A stretch of 64,000 nt of DNA, taken from positions 1-64,000 of the forward strand of contig NZ_JABBNC010000030.1 in NCBI RefSeq assembly GCF_012933445.1. The letters are read 5' to 3'. The position numbers and the translations under genes are program-made. The DNA is from Actinoplanes sp. TBRC 11911 (lineage in GTDB: Bacteria > Actinomycetota > Actinomycetes > Mycobacteriales > Micromonosporaceae). Positions 17,099 to 26,438 of this stretch are shown here, piece after piece. Every line of letters starts with the position of its first letter. Within the stretch, counting starts at the first letter, position 1. Below the pieces are notes generated by a model that had not been told where the DNA came from, made no database searches, and worked only from the letters and a program-made list of their open reading frames with translations.

Positions 17099-18460
17099 AT
17101 GTTCCCCGGGATCGACACCGTGACCGATGCCGACGTTCTGGACGCCCTCTCCCACGACGAGGCGGAGTGGGCTCGGGTCGGCAAGGCGATCGCCGCCGTG
17201 CGCCCGCGCACGACCGAGGACGTCGCGAGCGTGGTCAAGATCTGTGCGGAGCGGCGGATCCCGGTTGTCGCGCGCGGCGCCGGCACCGGGCTGTCCGGCG
17301 GGGCCAATGCCGTCGACGGTGGCGTCGTCCTCGACATGAGCAAGATGAACAAGATCCTGGAGATCGACACCGACAACATGGTCGCCGTCGTGCAGCCGGG
17401 CGTGGTGAACGACGATCTCAAGGCCGCCGTCAAGGAGCGCGGCCTGTGGTATCCGCCCGACCCGGCCAGCGCGCCCTGGTCGACCATCGGCGGGAACGTC
17501 GCCACCAACGCGGGCGGGCTGTGCTGCCTCAAGTACGGCGTGACCCGCGACTACGTACTCGGGCTCGAAGCCGTGGTCGGGGGCCCCGCCGGGGCGTACG
17601 GGACGGTGGTGAATCTTGGACGGCGCACCACCAAGGGCGTCGCCGGTTATGACTTGACGGGGCTGTTCGTCGGCTCGGAGGGAACGCTCGGTGTCGTCAC
17701 CGAGGTCACGCTGCGTCTGCGGCCGGCGAGGCGTACGGAACCTCGTACTGTGGTCGGAGCTTTTTCTGATGTCGTGGCGGCCGGCGAGGCGGTGGCCGAG
17801 TGCACCCGGCGCGGCCTGCTCCCCGCCGCGCTGGAACTTTTGGACCGCGCCACGCTGCGGGCCGTCGAGGACTGGAAGCATCTCGGCGTGACCGCGGACG
17901 CCGAGGCGCTGCTGCTCGCGCAGGTCGACAGCGACGACGCGGAGGCCGCGTCGATCGCCACGGCGTTCACCGACTCGGGGGCGATCTGGGCCGAGCAGTC
18001 CACCGATCCGTTCGAGGCGGAGGCGTTGTTCGCCGCGCGCCGGCTGGCCTATCCGGCGATGGAACGCCTCGGGCCGGTACTGACCGAGGACATCTGCGTG
18101 CCCCGGTCGAAGGTGCCGGCGATGCTCGCCGAGATCAACGGGATCGCGCAACGGCACGACTTGCAGATCGCGACCATCGCGCACGCCGGCGACGGCAACC
18201 TGCATCCGTTGATCATCACGCCGGCCGGCGACGACGAGTTACGCGTGGCGGCGCAGGCCGCCTTCGAGGAGATTCTGTCCGCGGCGATCGCCGCGGGCGG
18301 CACGGTGACCGGCGAGCACGGCGTCGGATTACTCAAACGCGGCGGCATGAACAGGGAATTGTCGCCCTCGGTACTGGCTATGCAACAGGCGGTCAAGGAA
18401 TGTCTTGACCCATTTAACATTTTCAATCCCGGAAAAGTCGTCGGCAACCCATCGGAATGA
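17099..18460 (+). CDS. FAD-linked oxidase (glycolate oxidase GlcD / D-lactate dehydrogenase-like)
   Basis: A 453-residue flavoprotein of the VAO/PCMH superfamily. The FAD-binding domain has VVARGAGTGLSGGANAVDGG near residue 59 and PPDPASAPWSTIGGNVATNAGG near 119. The FAD-linked oxidase C-terminal domain has AHAGDGNLHP near 361, TGEHGVGLLKRG near 403 and DPFNIFNPGKV at the end. The family oxidises 2-hydroxyacids such as glycolate or D-lactate and usually passes electrons to a quinone or an iron-sulfur partner. No GlcE/GlcF partner is visible, so this is the standalone form. It uses ATG 17099 and diverges from the cellulase operon. Confidence 0.88.
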   Translation: MFPGIDTVTDADVLDALSHDEAEWARVGKAIAAVRPRTTEDVASVVKICAERRIPVVARGAGTGLSGGANAVDGGVVLDMSKMNKILEIDTDNMVAVVQPGVVNDDLKAAVKERGLWYPPDPASAPWSTIGGNVATNAGGLCCLKYGVTRDYVLGLEAVVGGPAGAYGTVVNLGRRTTKGVAGYDLTGLFVGSEGTLGVVTEVTLRLRPARRTEPRTVVGAFSDVVAAGEAVAECTRRGLLPAALELLDRATLRAVEDWKHLGVTADAEALLLAQVDSDDAEAASIATAFTDSGAIWAEQSTDPFEAEALFAARRLAYPAMERLGPVLTEDICVPRSKVPAMLAEINGIAQRHDLQIATIAHAGDGNLHPLIITPAGDDELRVAAQAAFEEILSAAIAAGGTVTGEHGVGLLKRGGMNRELSPSVLAMQQAVKECLDPFNIFNPGKVVGNPSE

Positions 18461-18559
18461 TTCCGATACCGTCCGTCGAGCATTAGGGCGGTGTTTTCCC
18501 GTGCTGTGTATCATCTGGCGGGATCAGGGGTGCCGACGGCGCCATGGAGGAGCGGGTAC

Positions 18560-19924
18560 ATGAAGGTTTGCGTTGTCGGGACGGGCTACGTCGGCCTGAC
18601 CACCGGGGTCAGCCTCGCCTTTCTCGGACACGAGGTGACGTGCATCGACCTGGATCAGAGCAAGGTCGACATGCTTCGGGCGGGGCATACCCCGATCTAC
18701 GAGCCGGGCATGGACGAGCTGCTCGCCGAGGCGGCGCCGAACCTTCATTTCACCACCAGCTACACCGAGGGCGTGCCGGGCGCTGACGTGGTCTTCGTGG
18801 CCGTGCAGACGCCGTCGTCGTCGGACGGCAGCCCGGACCTGCGTTATCTGCGGGCGGCCGCGGAGAGCGTCGCGCAGAATCTCGCGCACACGTTCACCGT
18901 GGTGGTGAACAAGTCGACCGTCCCGATCGGCAGCGGCAACTGGGTCGACGCGATTCTGCGTGAGTCGTTCGCGCAGCGCGAGGACCGCCCGGAGAACACG
19001 GAATTCGCGGTCGCGTCCAATCCGGAGTTCCTGCGCGAGGGCAACGCGATCCACGACACCCTGTTCCCGGACCGCATCGTCATCGGCTCGGACAACCCGC
19101 GCAGCCTCGAGGTGCTGAACCAGCTGTACCGGCCGATCATCAATCAGACCTTCACCGCCCCGAGCTTCTCGCCGCGGCCGGAGGACATCGGCGCGGTGCC
19201 GCTGGTCTCCACCGACCTCGCGAGCGCCGAGCTGATCAAGTATGCGGCGAACGCCTTCCTGGCCCTGAAGATCAGCTATGCCAACGAGATCGGGCAGCTG
19301 GCCGGCAAGGTCGGCGCGGACATCACCGAGGTGGCCCGCGGGATCGGCCTGGACCAGCGAATCGGTTCGCGGTTCCTGCAGGCGGGCGTGGGCTGGGGCG
19401 GTTCCTGCTTCGGCAAGGACACGGCCGCTCTGATCACGACGGCCGCCGAGTACAACTACGAGATGCCGATCGTCCGGGCCGCCCGTGACGTGAACACGCG
19501 GCAGCGCGCGATCGCGGTGGAGCGCCTGCAGGACGAGCTGCGCATCCTCAAGGGCCGCAAGATCGGCCTGCTCGGCATCGCGTTCAAGCCGAACACCGAC
19601 GACCTGCGCGACTCGCCGTCGCTGGACATCGCCAACCTGCTGATCGCGCGCGGTGCCCGGGTCCGCCTGCACGACCCGATCGCGGCCAACCGGTTCCGGG
19701 CGGAGCAGCCGGAGCTCGCGCCGTTCGTCAGCGACACTCTCGACGGTGTCTTCGAGGACGCCGACGCCGTGGTGCTGGTGACCGAGTGGGCGCAGTACCT
19801 CGAACTGGACTGGAGCAAGTTCGTCGGTCTCATGCGCACGCCGATCCTGCTGGACGGCCGGCACGTGCTCGACAACGACCGGATGAACCGCCTCGGCTAC
19901 CGCTACCTCTCCATGGCCGGGTAA
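18560..19924 (+). CDS. ugd: UDP-glucose 6-dehydrogenase
   Basis: A 454-residue member of the UDP-glucose/GDP-mannose dehydrogenase family. Domains in order: NAD-binding (MKVCVVGTGYVGLTTGVSLA), central dimerisation domain (KYAANAFLALKISYANEI) and C-terminal UDP-binding domain (LGIAFKPNTDDLRDSPSL). Catalytic Cys283 sits in GWGGSCFGKDT. It converts UDP-glucose to UDP-glucuronate in the cytoplasm for polysaccharide or glycoconjugate synthesis. ATG 18560 is chosen over an upstream frame because of GGAGGAGC eight bases before it. GDP-mannose or UDP-ManNAc dehydrogenases are alternatives, but the glycine-rich motifs fit Ugd best. Confidence 0.88.
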   Translation: MKVCVVGTGYVGLTTGVSLAFLGHEVTCIDLDQSKVDMLRAGHTPIYEPGMDELLAEAAPNLHFTTSYTEGVPGADVVFVAVQTPSSSDGSPDLRYLRAAAESVAQNLAHTFTVVVNKSTVPIGSGNWVDAILRESFAQREDRPENTEFAVASNPEFLREGNAIHDTLFPDRIVIGSDNPRSLEVLNQLYRPIINQTFTAPSFSPRPEDIGAVPLVSTDLASAELIKYAANAFLALKISYANEIGQLAGKVGADITEVARGIGLDQRIGSRFLQAGVGWGGSCFGKDTAALITTAAEYNYEMPIVRAARDVNTRQRAIAVERLQDELRILKGRKIGLLGIAFKPNTDDLRDSPSLDIANLLIARGARVRLHDPIAANRFRAEQPELAPFVSDTLDGVFEDADAVVLVTEWAQYLELDWSKFVGLMRTPILLDGRHVLDNDRMNRLGYRYLSMAG

Positions 19925-19951
19925 CCACAGCAGACGCTCCATCAACCGAAC

Positions 19952-20003
19952 AGGCCACCCCGCCTCGGGTATCCAGCGATATCCGGCGCGGGGTGGCCTC
20001 TTT
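19952..20003 (+). terminator. Intrinsic terminator after the UDP-glucose dehydrogenase gene
   Basis: A perfect 12-bp stem AGGCCACCCCGC (19952-19963) / GCGGGGTGGCCT (19988-19999) is followed by CTTT. It lies 28 bp past the stop codon. Confidence 0.7.
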
Positions 20004-20042
20004 GCGACTAGGGTCACATCAGGGGTCTGACCAGCGCGATTT

Positions 20043-20058
20043 CCTTAACCGGTTAAGG
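20043..20058. promoter_or_regulatory. Probable LacI-type operator upstream of the sugar ABC operon
   Basis: The perfect 16-bp palindrome CCTTAACCGGTTAAGG, with the central CG typical of LacI/GalR operators, lies about 150 bp before the binding-protein start. No other gene start is nearby, so sugar-responsive control of the importer is the simplest reading. No LacI-family gene is present in the window. Confidence 0.6.
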
Positions 20059-20206
20059 TCCAGGTGAGACCGCTGCCGGATCGTTACCTCTCGATCAACC
20101 GGAAATCATTGCGCAACGACTCGGTTACCTCTTGACTGTGACCCAAGTAGCGCTTCGGACGGCGGCGTCGCAAGACGCCGGAGGCGCGATTGACATAGGG
20201 AGCGGT

Positions 20207-21577
20207 ATGTTCGGTCAACCTACGAGCCGGCGGTGGAAAGCCGCGCTCGCCGGCACGGTGAGTGCCGGTTTGCTGTTCGGCGTGGCCGCGTGCGGCGGCG
20301 ATGACGACTCGGGTGGTGGCGCCTCGACGGACGCGTCGGCGTCCGCCATCGACTGCGCGCCGTACACCAAGTTCGGCGACCTCAAGGGCAAGACGGTCTC
20401 GGTCTACACCAGCATCGTGACCCCTGAGGACACTCCGCAGATCAAGTCCTACAAGCCTTTCGAGGACTGCACCGGCGTCACGGTCAAGTACGAGGGCGAC
20501 AAGGCCTTCGAGACGCAGATCCTGGTGCGCGCCCGGGCCGGCAACCCGCCGGACATCGGCTTCGTGCCCCAGCCCGGCCTGGTCAAGCAGCTGGTCGCGA
20601 CCGGTAAGGCCGTGCCCGCGCCGCCGGAGGTCGCGGCCAACGCCGAGAAATACTGGGACCCGGCCTGGAAGGCCTACACCACGATCGACGGCAAGTTCTA
20701 CGGCGCGCCGCTGGGTGCGAACGTGAAGTCGCTGGTCTGGTATTCGCCCGCCGAGTTCAAGGACAGCAACTACCAGGTTCCCACCACGCTGGACGAGCTC
20801 AAGGCCCTCAGCGACAAGATGGTCGCGGACGGCAAGAAGCCGTGGTGCGCCGGCATCGCCAGTGGTGACGCGACCGGCTGGCCGGTCACCGACTGGGTGG
20901 AAGACTTCATGCTCCGGCTGTACGGCCCGGACACGTACGACAAGTGGGTCAACCACTCGATCCCGTTCAACGGTCCCGAGTCGACGGCCTCGTTCGACGC
21001 CGTCGGGTCGTACCTGAAGAATGACAAGTACGTCAACGGTGGTCTCGGCGACGTCAAGAGCATCGCCTCCACCGCGTTCCAGGACGGCGGTCTGCCCATC
21101 CTGGAGGGCACGTGCTCGCTGCACCGCCAGGCCAGCTTCTACGCGGCGAACTTCCCCAAGGGCACCAAGATCGCCGAGGATGGCGACATCTTCGCGTTCT
21201 ACCTGCCCAGCAAGGACGCCAGCTCGAAGCCGGTCCTCGGCGCCGGTGAGTTCACGATCGCGTTCGCGGACCGCCCGGAGGTCAAGGCGTTCCAGACGTA
21301 CCTGTCCAGCCCCGAGTGGGCCAACATCAAGGCGAAGGTGTCGTCCGGCTGGGTCAGCGCGAACAAGGGCCTGGACCCGAACAACCTGGTGAACCCGATC
21401 GACAAGCTCGCCGCGGGCATCCTGCTCGACCCGAAGGCGCAGTTCCGCTTCGACGGCTCCGACCAGATGCCGGCGGCCGTGGGTTCGGACGCGTTCTGGA
21501 AGCAGGCGACCAGCTGGATCACCGGTCAGGACACCAAGACCACGGTGGACAACATCGAAAAGGCGTGGCCGAAGTAA
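20207..21577 (+). CDS. Carbohydrate ABC transporter substrate-binding lipoprotein
   Basis: A 456-residue extracellular solute-binding protein (family 1). The start at 20207 follows AGGGAGCGG and gives a lipoprotein signal with lipobox GVAAC (MFGQPTSRRWKAALAG then GLLFGVAACGGDDD). The mature part has the periplasmic-binding fold: TVSVYTSIVTPED, GDKAFETQILVRARAGNPPD and a Trp-rich region used for sugar stacking. It is anchored outside the membrane and delivers ligand to the two permeases encoded downstream. Alpha-glucoside systems (AglE) are the closest type I recognise, but the ligand is not settled. No ATPase gene follows; actinomycete importers of this class commonly share MsiK. Confidence 0.9.
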   Translation: MFGQPTSRRWKAALAGTVSAGLLFGVAACGGDDDSGGGASTDASASAIDCAPYTKFGDLKGKTVSVYTSIVTPEDTPQIKSYKPFEDCTGVTVKYEGDKAFETQILVRARAGNPPDIGFVPQPGLVKQLVATGKAVPAPPEVAANAEKYWDPAWKAYTTIDGKFYGAPLGANVKSLVWYSPAEFKDSNYQVPTTLDELKALSDKMVADGKKPWCAGIASGDATGWPVTDWVEDFMLRLYGPDTYDKWVNHSIPFNGPESTASFDAVGSYLKNDKYVNGGLGDVKSIASTAFQDGGLPILEGTCSLHRQASFYAANFPKGTKIAEDGDIFAFYLPSKDASSKPVLGAGEFTIAFADRPEVKAFQTYLSSPEWANIKAKVSSGWVSANKGLDPNNLVNPIDKLAAGILLDPKAQFRFDGSDQMPAAVGSDAFWKQATSWITGQDTKTTVDNIEKAWPK

Positions 21578-21597
21578 TCCGCACCTAGCTCCATCGG

Positions 21598-21628
21598 GGC
21601 CGGTCGGGACGCTCAGTCCCGGCCGGCC
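21598..21628 (+). terminator. Intercistronic hairpin between binding protein and permease genes
   Basis: The arms GGCCGGTCGGGAC (21598-21610) and GTCCCGGCCGGCC (21616-21628) pair with one wobble around a 5-nt loop, without a T run. In sugar importers such hairpins reduce read-through or stabilise the upstream message, giving more binding protein than permease. Confidence 0.5.
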
Positions 21629-21670
21629 TCAGCCTCTCTCCTCTTCAGCGCACAAGGAGGTTCGGGTCGC

Positions 21671-22654
21671 GTGTTCAACACCGCCTCCACCACCCCTGAG
21701 AAACTGCTTCAGATGTTCGCGGCGTTGCTGCTCTTCGCCGCGGTCATGGGTGTCATCCTCTTCGTCGCCAGCCGGCTGGGTGGCAGGCGCGGCGACAAGT
21801 GGGTCGGCTACCTGTATCTGCTGCCCGTCGTGCTGATGCTCTCGGTCGGCCTCGTCTACCCGGGTCTGCGGACCATCTACGAGTCGTTCTTCGACGCCGC
21901 CGGCAAGGCGTTCATCGGGTTCGACAACTACAAGACCATCTTCACCGACAAGGACCAGCTCACGGTCCTGCGCAACACCGTGTTCTGGGTCGTCTTCACG
22001 CCGTTCGTGGCCACCGCGATCGGGCTGCTCTACGCGATCCTCGTGGACCGGTCACGGTTCGAGTCGTTCGCCAAGGCCTTGATCTTCCTGCCGATGTCGA
22101 TCTCGTTCGTCGCGGCGTCGGTGATCTGGAAGTTCATGTACGAGTACCGGCCGGATCAGGGCCGGGTGAAACAGATCGGCCTGGTCAACCAGATCATCGT
22201 CTGGCTCGGCGGTAAGCCCCAGCAGCTGCTGATCGACTCACCACTGAACACGTTCCTGCTGATCATCGTGCTGATCTGGATCCAGGCCGGCTTCGCGATG
22301 ACGATCCTGTCCGCCGCGATCAAGGCGATCCCGGACGACATCGTGGAGGCCGCGCGCCTCGACGGGGTCGGCCCCTGGACGATGTTCCGCAACATCACGG
22401 TGCCCAGCGTCCGGCCGACCATCGTGGTCGTGCTCACCACGATCGGTATCGGCACCCTCAAGGTCTTCGACATCGTCCGCACGATGACCGGTGGTCAGTT
22501 CAACACCAGCGTCGTGGCGAACGAGTTCTACAGCCAGACGTTCCGGGCGGACAACCAGGGGCTGGGTGCCGCGCTCGCGGTGCTGCTGTTCGTCCTGGTC
22601 ATCCCGATCGTTGTCTACAATGTCCGCCAGCTGCGTCAATCGGAGGCACGATGA
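21671..22654 (+). CDS. Sugar ABC transporter permease (first)
   Basis: A 327-residue binding-protein-dependent permease with about seven predicted membrane helices. The cytoplasmic EAA loop EAARLDGVGPWTMFRNITVP near residue 233 contacts the ATPase. An extra N-terminal helix (FAALLLFAAVMGVILFVAS) precedes the core, as in AglF/MalF-type subunits. GTG 21671 is preceded by AAGGAGG. The final codons overlap the next permease start (ATGA), which couples their translation. Confidence 0.9.
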   Translation: MFNTASTTPEKLLQMFAALLLFAAVMGVILFVASRLGGRRGDKWVGYLYLLPVVLMLSVGLVYPGLRTIYESFFDAAGKAFIGFDNYKTIFTDKDQLTVLRNTVFWVVFTPFVATAIGLLYAILVDRSRFESFAKALIFLPMSISFVAASVIWKFMYEYRPDQGRVKQIGLVNQIIVWLGGKPQQLLIDSPLNTFLLIIVLIWIQAGFAMTILSAAIKAIPDDIVEAARLDGVGPWTMFRNITVPSVRPTIVVVLTTIGIGTLKVFDIVRTMTGGQFNTSVVANEFYSQTFRADNQGLGAALAVLLFVLVIPIVVYNVRQLRQSEAR

Positions 22655-23568
22655 CCACCGCCGTTCCTCTGCCGACAGCCACCGCCGAAGCGGCCGCCGC
22701 CAAGGTCAAGGCCGCCGAGGTCGCCAAGAAGAAACTCAGTTCCCCGTGGGCGTCGTTCGCGGTGATCGTCATCGCGCTGCTGTGGACGATCCCGACGTTC
22801 GGCCTGCTGGTCTCGTCGTTCCGGCCGGAGCGGCAGATCAAGACGACCGGCTGGTGGACGTTCTTCAGCGACCCGACGCTGACGCTGGACAACTACCGGT
22901 CGGTGTTCGGCGCCGAGGGCGGCGTCAACATGGCCGACTTCTTCGTGAACTCGCTGGTGATCTGCATCCCGGCGGTGCTGATCCCGTTGTCGCTGGCGGC
23001 GCTCGCCGCGTACGCGTTCGCCTGGATCGATTTTCCCGCCAAGAACGTGTTGTTCCTGGTGATCTTCGCGCTGCAGATCGTGCCCATCCAGGTCACGCTG
23101 CTGCCGCTGCTGAAGCTGTTCGTGTCGTGGGACCTCAGCGGCACGTTCTGGACACTGTGGCTGGCGCACTCCACGTTCGCCTTGCCGCTGGCCATCTATC
23201 TCCTGCACAACTTCATGCGGGAGATCCCGTCTGGCCTGATCGAGGCGGCGCGGGTGGACGGCGCGGGACACGTGTCGATCTTCTTCCACGTGATGCTGCC
23301 GCTGCTGACCCCCGCGCTGGCGGCGTTCGGCATCTTCCAGTTCCTGTGGGTGTGGAACGACCTGCTCGTCGCGCTGGTGTTCGCGGGCGGCGGCAACGAG
23401 GTCGCCCCGACCACGCTGGCCCTGGCCAACCTCAGCGGTACGCGCGGTACGGCGTGGCATCTGCTCTCGGCCGGAGCGTTCGTCTCGATCATCGTCCCGG
23501 TCACGGTGTTCCTGCTGCTGCAGCGGTACTTCGTGCGCGGCCTGCTCGCGGGCAGCGTCAAGGGTTGA
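22651..23568 (+). CDS. Sugar ABC transporter permease (second)
   Basis: A 305-residue partner permease with six membrane helices and the EAA loop EAARVDGAGHVSIFFHVMLP near residue 196. The cytoplasmic N-terminus is Ala/Lys-rich (AEAAAAKVKAAEVAKKK). The start overlaps the preceding gene by four bases. With the first permease and the lipoprotein it makes a complete importer except for the ATPase. The operon ends at a strong hairpin directly after the stop. Confidence 0.9.
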   Translation: MTTAVPLPTATAEAAAAKVKAAEVAKKKLSSPWASFAVIVIALLWTIPTFGLLVSSFRPERQIKTTGWWTFFSDPTLTLDNYRSVFGAEGGVNMADFFVNSLVICIPAVLIPLSLAALAAYAFAWIDFPAKNVLFLVIFALQIVPIQVTLLPLLKLFVSWDLSGTFWTLWLAHSTFALPLAIYLLHNFMREIPSGLIEAARVDGAGHVSIFFHVMLPLLTPALAAFGIFQFLWVWNDLLVALVFAGGGNEVAPTTLALANLSGTRGTAWHLLSAGAFVSIIVPVTVFLLLQRYFVRGLLAGSVKG

Positions 23569-23570
23569 TC

Positions 23571-23598
23571 CGGTGGGGGGCCGGCTGGCCCCCCACCG
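23571..23598 (+). terminator. Strong GC hairpin ending the ABC operon
   Basis: A perfect 12-bp stem CGGTGGGGGGCC / GGCCCCCCACCG with a 4-nt loop begins two bases after the permease stop. No T run follows, as is common in high-GC actinomycetes. Confidence 0.65.
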
Positions 23599-23759
23599 TC
23601 TCGTCCACCGCGTCCGCTGCATCCAGCATGATCGCTATCTTGGCAGAGCGCGTCTTCTGTTCGCCTTCTTTTCCCCGCGCGCGCCAATATCGCCGTGCCG
23701 TCACCCGATCGGCTGACAAGACGGGGGCGGTGTGCGCACGCTGCGGCTATAACGGTCTG

Positions 23760-25970
23760 GTGTCCGATGCGGTCAGCCCGCCCCACCGCGTTGTCTCCAA
23801 CCTGCCGTCGCGCGACACGGGTTTCGTCGGCCGCCAGGCGGAGCTGACGCGCGTCCGGACGGCCCTGCGCGCCTCCGGGCGTACGGTCATCGCCGGCCCC
23901 TCCGGCATCGGCCGCACGTCCCTCTCTCTCGAGTACGCCCATCGCTCGGCCGACGAGTACGACGGCATCTGGTGGCTGACGGCTTCGCGCGCGGAGCTCG
24001 TCGGCGGGCAGTTGGCGCAGGCGGCGTACGCGGCCGGCCTGGCCGACCCGGATGTCACCGACCCGGCGGCGCTGGAGGCATTGGCGAACGCGATCGCGGG
24101 TGGGGCCCGCTGGCTGCTGATCCTGGACGATGTGGTCGCGGAGCCGTGGCTTCCACCGGGCGCCCACGTGATCCTCACGGTGGCCGCGCTGGGAACGCTG
24201 GAAACCCGGGCTGAGCGGGAGACCGAAGTCGCATCCGTGCTGCCGCGCCGGCCGGAGACCCCGATGGCACCCGGACTGCCGCACCCGCCGGAGACCTCGG
24301 CGGCGCCTGGGCCGCCGCACCAGCCGGAGACGGACGCATCCTCCGACGACGCGGTGGCGCCTCGCTGGTTTGACAGTGCGCTGGATTTCGGGGAATCACC
24401 GCTCGGCCCTCTGCGCCCCGAGGACACCGCCAGCCTGTTACGCCAACGCGTGCCCGGTCCGCCGCCCGAGCTCGCCGAGCTGGGCGACATGCCGTTCGCG
24501 GTCAGTCAAGCGGCCGCCCTGCTGTCTCTGGGCGACGTCCCCGACACCGCGCTCACCTCCCCCACCACCGGGACCGGCATCGCGATCGACCGCCTGGACC
24601 GCGACCACCCCGCCGCCGCCCAGCTGCTCTGCTTGTGTGCCGTGCTGGCCTCCTCCCCCGTGCCGGTCGACCTCTTCACCCGCTCGCTGAACCTGCTGCC
24701 CGGCCCCCTCGGCGGCGTCAGCCCGCAGGACTTCTACAGCCTGATCGACACGCTGACCTCGTACGGGCTGGTGGCGACCGGCGTCGACGGCCTGCGCACG
24801 CACCCGCTGGTCCAGGAGGCGGTGCGCGTCCGGCTGGGTGCCGCCGAGGACATCTGCCGTTCGTACGCCGGGAGCCTCGTCACCGCAGCCCTCCCGCCGG
24901 ACTCCGATGATCCGTCGTCGTGGTCACGCTGGGTGGCGCTGGCCCCGCACGTGCTGGCGACCGGGAGCCGCCCCGCCGCGTACCGCCTGGTCCTCTGTCT
25001 TCTCCGCCGCGCCTCCCCGCACGCCGCCCGCACGATGGCCGCCGACCTGCACGCGTCGTGGCTGGCCGCGCTGGGCCTTGACCATCCGGACACGCGGCGC
25101 ATGGCGGTCGCCTTGGCGCGCGCCCACCAGGCCTTGGGCGAGCCGCAGGCGGCCCTGATCCTGACCGCCCCGGCCGAGTTGGACGCGTCGCGGAGGCCGG
25201 CCGCCCTCGACGACGCGCTGGCCCTTTCCGCCCGCCAGGAGCGACTGCGCCGCCTCGACACGCACGCTTCCGCGGTGACCGCGCTGGGCGATGCCGTACG
25301 CGGGCACGACCTGCACCGTGCCGCGCTGGCCGGATGCCTGGACGTGCTGGGATCGGACCATCCGGACACGTTGCGGGCCGGGCGGGGGCTGGCCCGATGC
25401 CGCTACCAGCTGGGCTCGCACGGCGCGGCCGGTGACCTACTCTCCGACATCGTGGACAGGTCACGCCGTGTGCTCGGCCCGGACCACCCGGACACGCTCA
25501 GTGCCGCCTCCGACCTGGCGGTCACGCTGACCGCGTCCGGCGTGCACACCGAGGCGCTGGCCCTGTGCTCGGACACGTTGACCAGGCGCCGCCGGGTGCT
25601 GGGCTCGGCGCACCCGCACACCCTGGCGTCCTGGCACAGCCTGGCGACCATCCGGTACGCCATGGGTTCGCGCACCGAGGCCCGCCGGCTCTACCAGGAT
25701 GTCCTGTCGCGGCGCACCGACCTGCTCGGCCCGGACAACCCGGACACGCTGCGGACTGCCCACTCACTGTCGATCGCCCTGCTCGCGGGCGGCGCCGTGC
25801 TGCCCGCCCGCCTGCTGCTCGACGACACCTTGGACCGCCTGACCCACACGCTCGGCACCGCGCACCCGCTGACCGCCGACGTGCGCGAGACGCGCGAGCG
25901 AGCGCTCGTCCGGATGGGTGGCATGCCCCGGCGCCCGCGGCGACCCGCCCCGCGCCGGGGCCGCCGCTGA
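23760..25970 (+). CDS. NB-ARC/TPR STAND-type NTPase
   Basis: About 736 residues. An N-terminal P-loop domain (FVGRQAELTRVRTAL, then GPSGIGRTSLSLEY at 46-59, Walker B WLLILDDV) is followed by a winged-helix-like region and at least four C-terminal 42-residue TPRs with the kinesin-light-chain-type LGPDHPDTL motif. The usual Walker A lysine is replaced by Arg. A Pro-rich insert with repeated PxxPET segments lies at about 160-195, between the NTPase and helical parts. STAND proteins with TPR sensors act as signal switches or scaffolds. GTG 23760 is the working start; GTG 23730 or ATG 23628 would add a CARC motif, and none has a clear ribosome-binding site. Confidence 0.75.
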   Translation: MSDAVSPPHRVVSNLPSRDTGFVGRQAELTRVRTALRASGRTVIAGPSGIGRTSLSLEYAHRSADEYDGIWWLTASRAELVGGQLAQAAYAAGLADPDVTDPAALEALANAIAGGARWLLILDDVVAEPWLPPGAHVILTVAALGTLETRAERETEVASVLPRRPETPMAPGLPHPPETSAAPGPPHQPETDASSDDAVAPRWFDSALDFGESPLGPLRPEDTASLLRQRVPGPPPELAELGDMPFAVSQAAALLSLGDVPDTALTSPTTGTGIAIDRLDRDHPAAAQLLCLCAVLASSPVPVDLFTRSLNLLPGPLGGVSPQDFYSLIDTLTSYGLVATGVDGLRTHPLVQEAVRVRLGAAEDICRSYAGSLVTAALPPDSDDPSSWSRWVALAPHVLATGSRPAAYRLVLCLLRRASPHAARTMAADLHASWLAALGLDHPDTRRMAVALARAHQALGEPQAALILTAPAELDASRRPAALDDALALSARQERLRRLDTHASAVTALGDAVRGHDLHRAALAGCLDVLGSDHPDTLRAGRGLARCRYQLGSHGAAGDLLSDIVDRSRRVLGPDHPDTLSAASDLAVTLTASGVHTEALALCSDTLTRRRRVLGSAHPHTLASWHSLATIRYAMGSRTEARRLYQDVLSRRTDLLGPDNPDTLRTAHSLSIALLAGGAVLPARLLLDDTLDRLTHTLGTAHPLTADVRETRERALVRMGGMPRRPRRPAPRRGRR

Positions 25971-25977
25971 CGTCCGC

Positions 25978-26280
25978 CTACGTCCGTATCTCGTTGAAAG
26001 GCGTGCAGATATAGAGGCTGATCTGGAACTCGAGCGGCTGCGGGTGGGAGTTGGTGATCGCCACGCTGACCTTGCCCTCGCTCGGACAGACGTCGTGGAC
26101 GGTGAACCGGGCCGCCCCTTGATGCGGCTCGCCGTTCTGGAACTCGCAGACGCTCGCCAGCACGAAGGACGCGCCGGACACCCGATCGTCCTTGATGACC
26201 TCGGTGAAGGTGCCCGTCCTGGGTCCGCGCACCCAGGAGTCCATCGCCGTCTGGAACCCGCTTCTGATGTCGCTCGCCAT
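25978..26280 (-). CDS. Small beta-rich protein of unknown function
   Basis: About 100 residues from ATG 26280 (MASDIRSGFQTAMD); a frame from 26304 adds eight residues. No signal peptide, membrane segment or family motif is recognised. It has three cysteines (VCEF, DVCP, YICT) and alternating hydrophobic strands. It converges with the STAND gene, ending eight bases from its stop, and diverges from the 26439 gene. Confidence 0.55.
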   Translation of the reverse strand: MASDIRSGFQTAMDSWVRGPRTGTFTEVIKDDRVSGASFVLASVCEFQNGEPHQGAARFTVHDVCPSEGKVSVAITNSHPQPLEFQISLYICTPFNEIRT

Positions 26281-26438
26281 CGCGCGCCCACCCCATCCCG
26301 TCACTCGGCTTTGCTGTCAGGGCCAGGTTGCCGCGCGGTTCGCCTTGGTCACCATGCGCGGCGCTGTCGGCAATCCGATCGTGCGGCTTCACCCCGATGA
26401 GGACCGCACGATCGTCCCGGACGTGCCACGCTGATCAT

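Noticed and set aside
22491..23700. N-terminal extension of the STAND protein over the permease gene
   Set aside because: It reads the permease gene in a wrong frame and crosses the operon terminator, so the true start is near 23628-23760.
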